Positions 1 through 5,177 of a DNA stretch of 5,177 bases are shown here, one piece after another. The notes below the pieces were generated by a model. The model did no database searches. It was given only the letters and a program-made list of their open reading frames with translations, and was not told the DNA's origin. Source of the stretch: Candidatus Bathyarchaeota archaeon (GTDB lineage: Archaea; Thermoproteota; Bathyarchaeia; Bathyarchaeales; B26-1). The DNA lies in assembly GCA_003662645.1 (NCBI GenBank), contig QMYL01000089.1:1-5177 (forward strand), written 5' to 3'. Position 1 is the stretch's first letter; the number at the start of each line of letters is the position of its first letter. The position numbers and the translations under genes were made by a program.

Positions 1-2076
1 CTGGCCAGGATATACGGGTTGAAGGTTGAATACTCAGAGGAGACCGGGGAGTTTGATAGGTTCAGAATCCTAAAGAGCTCAAGCAGAACCGAAACCTCGG
101 GTTCGATAATCCCACCCGACATAGCCATCTGCAAGAGATGCCTAGAAGAGCTCAGGGACCCGAGGAATAGACGTTACAACTACTTCTTCATAACATGCAC
201 CGACTGCGGACCGAGGTACACGATAATCGAGAGGCTGCCCTACGACAGGGCGAACACAACGATGAGGGCTTTCAAGATGTGTGAGCGATGCCGGGAAGAA
301 TATAGGAACCCAGCTGATCGGAGGTTCCACGCCCAGACGATAGCGTGTAAGGACTGCGGACCGAGGGTTTACCTAACCACGAACAGGGGTGAAACCGTAG
401 AGGCTGAGGACCCGATAAGGGAGGCTGGGAGGCTGCTGGAGGAGGGCTACATAGTGGCCATAAAGGGTAATGGGGGCTTCCACGTGGCGACGGCTACAAC
501 GAAGTCTGAGCCTATAGCCAGACTGAGGAGGGTGAAGCACAGATCCCAGAAGCCCTTCGCGATAATGGCTAGGGACCTCGAGGCTGTGAAGACCTTCGCC
601 GAAGTTAACGAGGAGGAGGAGAGGCTCCTAACATCCTACATCAGACCGATAGTCCTCTTAAGGAAGAGCCCGGATTACTACCTATCCGACTTGATCTCTC
701 CGGGACTCCATAATGTGGGTGTGATGCTACCATACACCGGCCTCCACGCGATGCTCTTTGACGAGGTCGATGAGCCGGCCTTCGTCATGACGAGCGCGAA
801 TCCACCTAACGAGCCCATAGTCACCGATGACGGGGAGGCCCTAAGGAGGCTCGGCCCGGATGTAGACTACTTCCTATTCCACAATAGGGTTATAGCCCAG
901 AGGTGCGACGACTCCGTCGTCAGGCTGCACGGCGGGAATCCAGCCATAATCCGTAGGTCTAGGGGTTACGCTCCGGAGCCGATCCGGTTGAGGAGGCCAT
1001 CTAGGAGGTGCATACTCTCAGTTGGCGGTGAGGAGAACGTGACGGCATGCATACTACTGGGCGATAAAGCCTTCATCTCACAACATATAGGGGACGTTGA
1101 GAATCTGGAGACCCTGAACTTCCTCAGGGATACGATAGACCACCTGATAAACCTCACTAAGGCCAAGGTTGAGGCTGTCGCTCACGATCTACATCCAAGA
1201 TTCAACACAACCAAGCTGGCTCGGGAACTCGGTGAAAAGTTCGGATGCCCAGTCATACCGATCCAGCATCATTACGCCCATGCAGCTGGCTTGATGGCTG
1301 AGAATAACCTGGAGGAGGCTGTATGCATAACCTGCGACGGGTTCGGCTACGGCTTAGACGGGAAGGCATGGGGAGGTGAGGTGATCTACTCAAACCTCAG
1401 AGAGTTCAGGAGGCTGAGGCACCTTGAGGAGCAGCCTCAACCTGGCGGCGACCTCGCCACACGCCACCCACTCAGGATGGCCGCCGGGATCCTCCATAAG
1501 GTGACTGATATCGATGGTTGGATACTCTCCGAGAGTGGACACTTCCCCCACGGGAGGGTTGAGGCTAAGGTTATACTAAAGCAGCTTAAGGGTGGCAGAG
1601 TTGTGGAGACTACAAGTTGCGGGAGGGTGTTGGATGCCATCTCAGCTATACTCGGCGTGTGTTACGAGAGGACCTATGAGGGGGAGCCGGCCATGAAGCT
1701 CGAATCGGCGGCTATAGGTGGGAGGGATATCCTCAACTTGGAACCCAACTTTAAAGGTGGGCGTTTGGATACAACTCTACTGGCCTACGAGATCTTCACC
1801 CTGAGGGGGAAGTATCCAGTCAAGGACCTGGCCTACTCGGCTGAGGAGTACATAGCTAGGGGTTTGGCCGAGATGGCCGTCGAGGAGGCTGATAGACTCG
1901 GCGTTAGGAATATAGGCTTCTCCGGTGGGGTTGCATACAACGAGCATATCGTGAAAACTGTTAGGAGGATTGTGGAGAAGCGCGGCTTCAACTTCTCGAT
2001 TCACCGCCTCATCCCACCTGGAGATGGAGGGTTGTCCTTCGGGCAGGCTATAGCGGCCGCATACTTAGCCGGATGA
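1..2076 (+). CDS. hypF: Carbamoyltransferase HypF, 5'-partial
   Basis: HypF hydrolyses carbamoyl phosphate, makes carbamoyl-adenylate and transfers the carbamoyl group to the C-terminal cysteine of HypE, the first step toward the cyanide ligands of [NiFe]-hydrogenase; it is cytoplasmic. The frame is open from base 1, so the TTG at 19 is not the true start. Visible residues (numbered from base 1): 1-26, the tail of the acylphosphatase domain; 44-119, two zinc fingers with four CxxC pairs (C44/47, C66/69, C94/97, C116/119) at the classic 18-24-18 spacing; about 130-320, a YrdC-like domain with KGNGGFH, KHRSQKPF and TSAN motifs; about 335-691, a Kae1-like domain with QHHYAHAAG (metal histidines), CDGFGYG, SGGVAYN and PPGDGGLSFGQA. 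With 691 residues visible against a usual length near 750-770, roughly 60-80 are missing, including the acylphosphatase VQGVGFR-type loop. No frameshift or lost motif is seen. First visible gene of the hyp cluster. Confidence 0.97.
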   Translation: MARIYGLKVEYSEETGEFDRFRILKSSSRTETSGSIIPPDIAICKRCLEELRDPRNRRYNYFFITCTDCGPRYTIIERLPYDRANTTMRAFKMCERCREEYRNPADRRFHAQTIACKDCGPRVYLTTNRGETVEAEDPIREAGRLLEEGYIVAIKGNGGFHVATATTKSEPIARLRRVKHRSQKPFAIMARDLEAVKTFAEVNEEEERLLTSYIRPIVLLRKSPDYYLSDLISPGLHNVGVMLPYTGLHAMLFDEVDEPAFVMTSANPPNEPIVTDDGEALRRLGPDVDYFLFHNRVIAQRCDDSVVRLHGGNPAIIRRSRGYAPEPIRLRRPSRRCILSVGGEENVTACILLGDKAFISQHIGDVENLETLNFLRDTIDHLINLTKAKVEAVAHDLHPRFNTTKLARELGEKFGCPVIPIQHHYAHAAGLMAENNLEEAVCITCDGFGYGLDGKAWGGEVIYSNLREFRRLRHLEEQPQPGGDLATRHPLRMAAGILHKVTDIDGWILSESGHFPHGRVEAKVILKQLKGGRVVETTSCGRVLDAISAILGVCYERTYEGEPAMKLESAAIGGRDILNLEPNFKGGRLDTTLLAYEIFTLRGKYPVKDLAYSAEEYIARGLAEMAVEEADRLGVRNIGFSGGVAYNEHIVKTVRRIVEKRGFNFSIHRLIPPGDGGLSFGQAIAAAYLAG
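202..366 (+). repeat. Zinc-finger internal duplication in hypF
   Basis: The 15-mer GACTGCGGACCGAGG occurs at 202-216 and again at 352-366, exactly 150 bp (50 codons) apart and in frame. It encodes the second CxxC and the following GPR of each of two consecutive zinc-finger units; the first CxxC pairs are also 50 residues apart. This is the ancient tandem finger duplication of the HypF family, not a mobile repeat. The nucleotide identity probably reflects the conserved protein motif with the same codon choice. Confidence 0.75.
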
Positions 2077-2110
2077 AAGAAGGTTTTAATTCCCGAATGT
2101 AGATTGTATA
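2077..2110 (+). promoter_or_regulatory. Possible weak archaeal promoter before hypC
   Basis: The 48-nt gap between hypF and hypC is the longest in the cluster. It has a purine-rich stretch (AAGAAGG, BRE-like) followed by TTTTAAT at 2084-2090, resembling an archaeal TATA box. Transcription about 25 nt downstream would start near 2110-2115, giving a very short leader before the hypC start at 2125. That could supply internal transcription of hypCBAD, but the box is a partial match and such AT-rich stretches arise easily between genes. It is an inference, and read-through from hypF is equally likely. Confidence 0.3.
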
Positions 2111-2115
2111 GGTGG
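2111..2115 (+). promoter_or_regulatory. Ribosome binding site of hypC
   Basis: GGTGG ends 9 nt before the ATG at 2125. It sits directly against the in-frame ATG at 2116, which is therefore too close to be served by it. This spacing supports 2125 as the start, agreeing with the Met-Cys N-terminus required in HypC. Confidence 0.6.
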
Positions 2116-2124
2116 ATGTCTGGC

Positions 2125-2358
2125 ATGTGCCTGGCGATACCAGTGAAGGTATTGGAGATCGACGGTTCAACCGCTAAGGTAGACTTCGGGAGGGGCGTGG
2201 TTAGAGAGGTAAATATAACACTCGTCGATGCGAAGGTTGGGGATTACGTCCTAGTCCACGCCGGATATGCAATCCAAGTTATCGATAGGGAGGCCGCCGA
2301 GGAGACGGTTAGGTTATGGAACATGATCCTTGAGTTGTCAGGTCCGGTACGCTCCTGA
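2125..2358 (+). CDS. hypC: Hydrogenase maturation chaperone HypC
   Basis: HypC is a small cytoplasmic chaperone that binds HypD during Fe(CN)2CO assembly and then escorts the iron centre to the hydrogenase large subunit. The 77-residue product has the family N-terminus MCLAIPVKV, with Cys2 as the essential iron/HypD-binding residue exposed after Met removal. It continues with a small beta-barrel core including DFGRGVVREV (about 20-29), VGDYVLVHAGYAI (38-50, conserved His45) and a C-terminal helix. Length is normal for the family (about 75-90). In-frame upstream TTG (2104) and ATG (2116) would bury Cys2 behind extra residues, so ATG 2125 is chosen; GGTGG at 2111-2115 fits it. It lies 48 nt after hypF and 20 nt before hypB. 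A HybG/HupF-type paralogue is the only alternative, and no second copy is seen. Confidence 0.97.
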   Translation: MCLAIPVKVLEIDGSTAKVDFGRGVVREVNITLVDAKVGDYVLVHAGYAIQVIDREAAEETVRLWNMILELSGPVRS

Positions 2359-2363
2359 GGTAT

Positions 2364-2370
2364 GGAGGTG
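2364..2370 (+). promoter_or_regulatory. Strong ribosome binding site of hypB
   Basis: GGAGGTG lies in the 20-nt gap after hypC, 8 nt before TTG 2379. It is the best Shine-Dalgarno match in the window and decides the non-ATG start of hypB. The ATG at 2362 overlaps this site and opens only a six-codon frame (MEVQGS) ending in a TGA at 2380-2382 that overlaps the hypB start. Confidence 0.75.
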
Positions 2371-2378
2371 CAAGGGAG

Positions 2379-3062
2379 TTGACCGTTAAACCTGGAGATG
2401 TTGTGAGGGCTGAGGAGGGGGAGATCTACGATATCGAGTTAGAGGCTGACATCTTGGAGGCGAATAGGAGGATAGCTGAGGAGAATAGGGCCCTATTACG
2501 GAGGTATAACGTTAAGGCCATAGATGTCATGGGCTCGATAGGTTCCGGGAAGACAACCCTAATCGAGGGGATGATAAAGCTCCTGAAGGGTAGGTATAGG
2601 ATAGCCGTCTTCAAGGGTGACTTAACGACGACCATAGACGCCGAGATCATAAGCAGACACGGCGTGAAGGCCATACCGATAAACACGGGGAAGGAGTGCC
2701 ACCTGGATGCAAACCTGGTGAAGAAGGCTCTCAACCGATTGAACCTGGAGGAGGTTGACCTCATATTCATAGAGAACGTCGGAAACCTCATCTGCCCAGC
2801 TGAGTTCCCCCTAGGCTCGGATAAGAGGATAGTCATAGTCAGTGTAACTGAGGGGCCATACATGATCATAAAGCATCCATACATATTCATGGACGCGGAT
2901 GTCATAGTCATCAATAAGATAGACCTAGCCGACGCTATGAGGGTTGATGTTGAAAAGCTGAGGATGGACGCTGAGAGGATAAACCCAAGGGCCAAGGTTG
3001 TTGCGACGGACTGCAGGAGGGGTGTGGGCGTGAGGGAGGTAATCGAGGCGCTCAACCTTTAG
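2379..3062 (+). CDS. hypB: Nickel-insertion GTPase HypB
   Basis: HypB is a SIMIBI-class, metal-regulated GTPase that dimerises on GTP and works with HypA to deliver Ni to the hydrogenase large subunit. The 227-residue protein has Walker A GSIGSGKT at 52-59, the metal site Cys107-His108 in GKECHLDA, IENVGNLICP (131-140) with Cys139 as the third metal ligand, and the guanine-specificity motif NKID at 179-182. These correspond to the C-H-C site of Methanocaldococcus HypB. There is no N-terminal CxxCGC motif and no histidine-rich nickel store, as is usual in archaea. Instead an acidic N-terminal extension of some 15-20 residues precedes the first helix. TTG 2379 is chosen because GGAGGTG sits 8 nt upstream; GTG 2403 lacks such a site. 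It lies 20 nt after hypC and 32 nt before hypA. Confidence 0.97.
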   Translation: MTVKPGDVVRAEEGEIYDIELEADILEANRRIAEENRALLRRYNVKAIDVMGSIGSGKTTLIEGMIKLLKGRYRIAVFKGDLTTTIDAEIISRHGVKAIPINTGKECHLDANLVKKALNRLNLEEVDLIFIENVGNLICPAEFPLGSDKRIVIVSVTEGPYMIIKHPYIFMDADVIVINKIDLADAMRVDVEKLRMDAERINPRAKVVATDCRRGVGVREVIEALNL

Positions 3063-3094
3063 GGGGGTATAGCCTGACAAGGGGCCTATGAGAG

Positions 3095-3466
3095 GTGCAT
3101 GAATACTCGGTTACAACCCAGATCGTCAGTAAGGTCTTGAGGGAGGCCGAAAGCAGGAGAGCCAAGAGGGTTCTGGAGGTTAAACTCCAGATAGGGGAGC
3201 TCACGTTTCTCAATCCGGAGCAAGTCAAGTTCTGGTATAAGGCTCTAGTCAAGGGCACGGTGATGGAGGGCTCTAAGCTCATAATCCAAGAGAAGAGGGG
3301 CTTGGTTAGATGCCTAAAGTGTGGATATGAGGGGTCCTTCAAGTATGAGGATGACCCCGCCTACCACATAGCCTTCCCAACGCTCCTCTGCCCGAAGTGT
3401 GGAGGAGTAGTTGAGATTATAGGGGGTAGGGAGTGCATAATAGAGAACATCAAGATGGTCGTATAG
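3095..3466 (+). CDS. hypA: Nickel metallochaperone HypA
   Basis: HypA binds Ni at its N-terminus, partners HypB and docks on the hydrogenase large subunit for nickel insertion. The 123-residue product begins MHEYSV, with His2 the nickel ligand and Glu3 conserved. A structural zinc site is formed by C73-LK-C76 and C99-PK-C102, and the protein ends with the family-typical GGRECIIENIKM. Length matches bacterial and short archaeal HypA (about 110-140). The GTG start at 3095 is forced: an in-frame TGA lies at 3089-3091, and the MHE N-terminus is required for nickel binding. AGGGG at 3080-3084, 10 nt upstream, may be its ribosome site. An out-of-frame ATG at 3088 opens a four-codon frame that overlaps the start. 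It follows hypB by 32 nt and is 2 nt from hypD. SlyD or HybF are alternatives for nickel chaperones, but the sequence is clearly HypA/HybF family. Confidence 0.96.
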   Translation: MHEYSVTTQIVSKVLREAESRRAKRVLEVKLQIGELTFLNPEQVKFWYKALVKGTVMEGSKLIIQEKRGLVRCLKCGYEGSFKYEDDPAYHIAFPTLLCPKCGGVVEIIGGRECIIENIKMVV

Positions 3467-3468
3467 GG

Positions 3469-4572
3469 ATGGATGGCCTAACGTCTAGATTCAGGGATCC
3501 ATCGCTCGCCAAGAGAGTAATCGAGAAGATAAGGAAGTTGGCTCCACCATACACCGTCAGGTTCTGCCACGTATGTGGCACCCACGAATACACGATAACC
3601 CACTACGGGCTACGATCACTCCTACCAGAGACAGTCGATGTAATAGCCGGGCCGGGATGCCCGGTCTGTGTAACCCCGGCCTTCGAGATAGATAGGGCTG
3701 TCTCCCTTGCTCTGAAGGGCGTAACCGTACTAACCTTCGGTGATGTCATCCGGGTTCCAGGCTCGGAGATTTCACTTCTAGACGCGAGGGCTAGGGGTGG
3801 GGATGTCAGAGTTGTCTATGGGGTTGGGGACGCCGTCAGGATCGCCAGGGAGGAACCGGATAAGGAGTTCGTCTTTCTGGCGATAGGCTTCGAGACTACG
3901 GCGCCATCGACGGCGAATGAGATATTGAACGGGCCTCCAGAGAACCTATCCTTCCTCATCGTCCACCGGTTGATACCGCCGGTCATGGAGCTACTCCTCG
4001 GCATAGGCGACCTCCAGATAGACGGCTTCATCGCCCCAGGGCACGTCTCAACAATAATCGGCATGAAGCCATACCGGATATTCCCGGAAGCCTACAGGAT
4101 GCCGACTGTTATAGCAGGCTTTGAACCCCTGGACGTCCTCTTCGGGATACTGATGCTCCTGAGACAGGTGAGGGAGGAGGAGGCGAGGCTGGAGAATGAG
4201 TACACCAGATCCGTCACATGGGAGGGGAACGTGAAGGCCCAGAGGCTCATCCACGAGGCCTTCGATGTTGAGTCCGGATACTGGAGAGGACTCGGTAGGA
4301 TACCATCGTCGGCGCTGAGGCTTAAGGATGAATTCTCAGAGTACGATGCAAAGAGGAAGTACGATATCACTGTCGGGAGGTCGAGGGAGCTGATGCCGGG
4401 ATGCCTCTGCCACCTTGTGATGATAGGGAAGATCAAACCCCCAGAGTGCCCCCTATTCATGAAGGCCTGCACACCCCAGAAGCCTAAAGGGGCGTGTATG
4501 GTATCGGTTGAGGGAACATGCAGCATCTGGGCAAAGCATGGAGTCCGGGGGAGGCTTAGAGCTCAGCTATAG
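3469..4572 (+). CDS. hypD: Hydrogenase maturation Fe-S protein HypD
   Basis: HypD is the redox-active [4Fe-4S] scaffold that, with HypC, holds iron while CN and CO ligands are added. The 367-residue product (family about 370) has CGTHE at 36-40, GPGCPVC at 61-67 (C64, C67), FGDVIRVPGS at 90-99, GFETTAP at 140-146, APGHVSTIIG at 189-198 and GFEPLDV at 217-223. The C-terminal six-cysteine cluster region is C312, C314, C327, C334, C343, C351, with the same spacing as Thermococcus HypD, where four cysteines hold the cluster and two form a redox disulfide. ATG 3469, 2 nt after the hypA stop, gives the normal length and suggests translational coupling. A GTG at 3433 would add 12 unconserved residues inside hypA and is not favoured. 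The last few residues (about 361-367, GRLRAQL) extend past the usual family end and are encoded largely in the 17-nt overlap with the convergent thiamin gene. Confidence 0.97.
   Translation: MDGLTSRFRDPSLAKRVIEKIRKLAPPYTVRFCHVCGTHEYTITHYGLRSLLPETVDVIAGPGCPVCVTPAFEIDRAVSLALKGVTVLTFGDVIRVPGSEISLLDARARGGDVRVVYGVGDAVRIAREEPDKEFVFLAIGFETTAPSTANEILNGPPENLSFLIVHRLIPPVMELLLGIGDLQIDGFIAPGHVSTIIGMKPYRIFPEAYRMPTVIAGFEPLDVLFGILMLLRQVREEEARLENEYTRSVTWEGNVKAQRLIHEAFDVESGYWRGLGRIPSSALRLKDEFSEYDAKRKYDITVGRSRELMPGCLCHLVMIGKIKPPECPLFMKACTPQKPKGACMVSVEGTCSIWAKHGVRGRLRAQL
4556..4572. other. Convergent overlap of hypD and thiDN 3' ends
   Basis: The hypD stop TAG (4570-4572) lies inside the last codons of the - strand thiamin gene, whose stop TAA occupies 4558-4556 inside hypD. 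The two coding regions overlap tail to tail by 17 nt, leaving no intergenic space for a terminator. Each transcript must end within the other gene, giving complementary 3' ends. Confidence 0.9.
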
Positions 4573-5177
4573 CCTTTAGGGCTTTACCGACAACCTCGGT
4601 CGCCGTCCTCCCCAACACACGGATCATGGGTTCCTTACCAACCTCACCGAGATCGTAGATTACATCCGGAACACAGCCAGCCCTCTTTATAGCCTCCTCA
4701 ACACCCCACCTCAGGGTTCTCCCCTCAACCGCCTTAACCTCCACGGGTTCAAGGGACCTGTCGAACGTGGACACCGTGAAGCCAGCCCTCTTGAAGGCTT
4801 CTACAAGTTTAGGGTCGTAGTGTAGGTTCAGGGCTGCCCTCACGTTTAGGTCATGCCTCATAGCTGTTAGAATAACATTCGCCATGTGCCTAGAAGCCCC
4901 GAACTTAACAGGCCCAACGGCCCTCGATGAACCATGAAGCTTAACTATCCTACCCTCCACAGCCGCCACATCACCCCTATCGGATGCGTAGGGTAGTGCC
5001 ATCGCAACCTGGGTTCCAACCTCAGCTATGTAGGGTAGAAACCTAACATCGCCCTCTATCAACTTGGAGGCCCTCCTAACCTCCTCTAAGACATGAAATC
5101 TCTCAGCATCATTATAGAGCGGTGCTAAGGGGTTGACGGGCCTCCTCCCGCCACCAACCCTAAAGCTGAACTTCAAC
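4556..5177 (-). CDS. thiDN: Thiamin-phosphate synthase ThiN domain, likely ThiD-ThiN fusion, 5'-partial
   Basis: ThiN joins HMP-pyrophosphate and thiazole phosphate to make thiamin phosphate, replacing ThiE in many archaea. The visible 206 residues contain the ThiN domain from about 24 on: IAEVGTQVAMALPYAS (50-65), DVAAVEGRI (69-77), VGPVKFGASRHMANVILTAM (87-106), FDRSLEP (138-144) and DVIYDLGEVGKEPMIRVLGR (171-190). Residues 4-16 (SFRVGGGRRPVNP) resemble the C-terminal end of the ThiD kinase (HMP/HMP-P kinase), which in archaea is often fused ahead of ThiN. The frame runs to the window edge, so the TTG at 5176 is very probably internal and most of ThiD lies beyond the right edge. A standalone ThiN, or a ThiN-type HTH regulator (ThiR), is less likely because no helix-turn-helix is visible and the ThiD-like tail is present. 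It is convergent with hypD and probably not functionally linked to it. Confidence 0.85.
   Translation of the reverse strand, partial: LKFSFRVGGGRRPVNPLAPLYNDAERFHVLEEVRRASKLIEGDVRFLPYIAEVGTQVAMALPYASDRGDVAAVEGRIVKLHGSSRAVGPVKFGASRHMANVILTAMRHDLNVRAALNLHYDPKLVEAFKRAGFTVSTFDRSLEPVEVKAVEGRTLRWGVEEAIKRAGCVPDVIYDLGEVGKEPMIRVLGRTATEVVGKALKAIAEL

Noticed and set aside
19..21. TTG as the hypF start
   Set aside because: The frame is open to base 1 and encodes the conserved end of the acylphosphatase domain, so the gene begins outside the window.
2426..3055. 209-codon open frame on the - strand opposite hypB
   Set aside because: It lies entirely antisense to a clear HypB, its product is low-complexity in Ser/Thr/Met/Leu with no recognisable motif, and such shadows are expected opposite AGG/ATA-rich genes.
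3433..3435. GTG as the hypD start, overlapping hypA by 34 nt
   Set aside because: It adds 12 residues without family similarity; ATG 3469 gives the usual HypD length and follows hypA by 2 nt.
3653..3665. CCGGG-ATG-CCCGG inverted repeat as a hairpin or terminator
   Set aside because: It encodes the invariant GPGCP motif of HypD; the symmetry follows from the codons, and there is no T-tract after it.
4092..4526. 144-codon open frame on the - strand inside hypD
   Set aside because: It is antisense to the conserved HypD C-terminal half, with no motif and no ribosome site that I could see; a shadow frame.
1..5177. CRISPR arrays, tRNA/rRNA genes, insertion sequences or attachment sites
   Set aside because: The window is nearly fully occupied by six conserved genes; gaps are 48 nt or less, and no direct-repeat arrays, terminal inverted repeats or RNA-like folds were seen.

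Overview
This window is almost entirely coding and carries five of the six universal [NiFe]-hydrogenase maturation (hyp) genes on the + strand. The order is hypF (5' end cut by the left edge), hypC, hypB, hypA, hypD. A convergent gene on the - strand, cut by the right edge, is the ThiN-domain part of a thiamin biosynthesis protein, probably a ThiD-ThiN fusion.

The sequence looks archaeal and probably thermophilic. Arginine is mostly AGG/AGA and isoleucine often ATA. TTG and GTG start codons are used, strong GGAGGTG- or GGTGG-type ribosome sites are present, and HypB lacks the N-terminal metal-storage tail of bacterial homologues. ThiN domains are typically archaeal. The codon style fits the Thermoproteota/TACK side of the archaea, but the exact lineage cannot be fixed from sequence reading alone.

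Layout: 1-2076 hypF (end of the acylphosphatase domain, tandem zinc fingers, YrdC domain, Kae1-like domain); 2077-2124 a 48-nt gap with a weak TATA-like box and a ribosome site; 2125-2358 hypC; 2379-3062 hypB; 3095-3466 hypA; 3469-4572 hypD; 4556-5177 (-) thiDN/thiN. The hyp genes are separated by 48, 20, 32 and 2 nt and are likely one transcript. hypD and the thiamin gene overlap tail to tail by 17 nt.

How they work together (family knowledge): HypF activates carbamoyl phosphate and passes the carbamoyl group to HypE, which makes the cyanide ligand. HypC and HypD form the scaffold on which Fe(CN)2CO is assembled and then delivered to the hydrogenase large subunit. HypA and HypB then insert nickel. 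Every recognisable catalytic or metal-binding motif of the five Hyp proteins is intact, so the pathway looks functional. hypE, the hydrogenase structural genes and the maturation endopeptidase are not in the window and must lie elsewhere if the pathway is complete. I found no previously undescribed system here. The points worth a second look are the missing hypE, the convergent overlap, the ThiD remnant at the right edge, and the start-codon arrangements of hypB and hypA.
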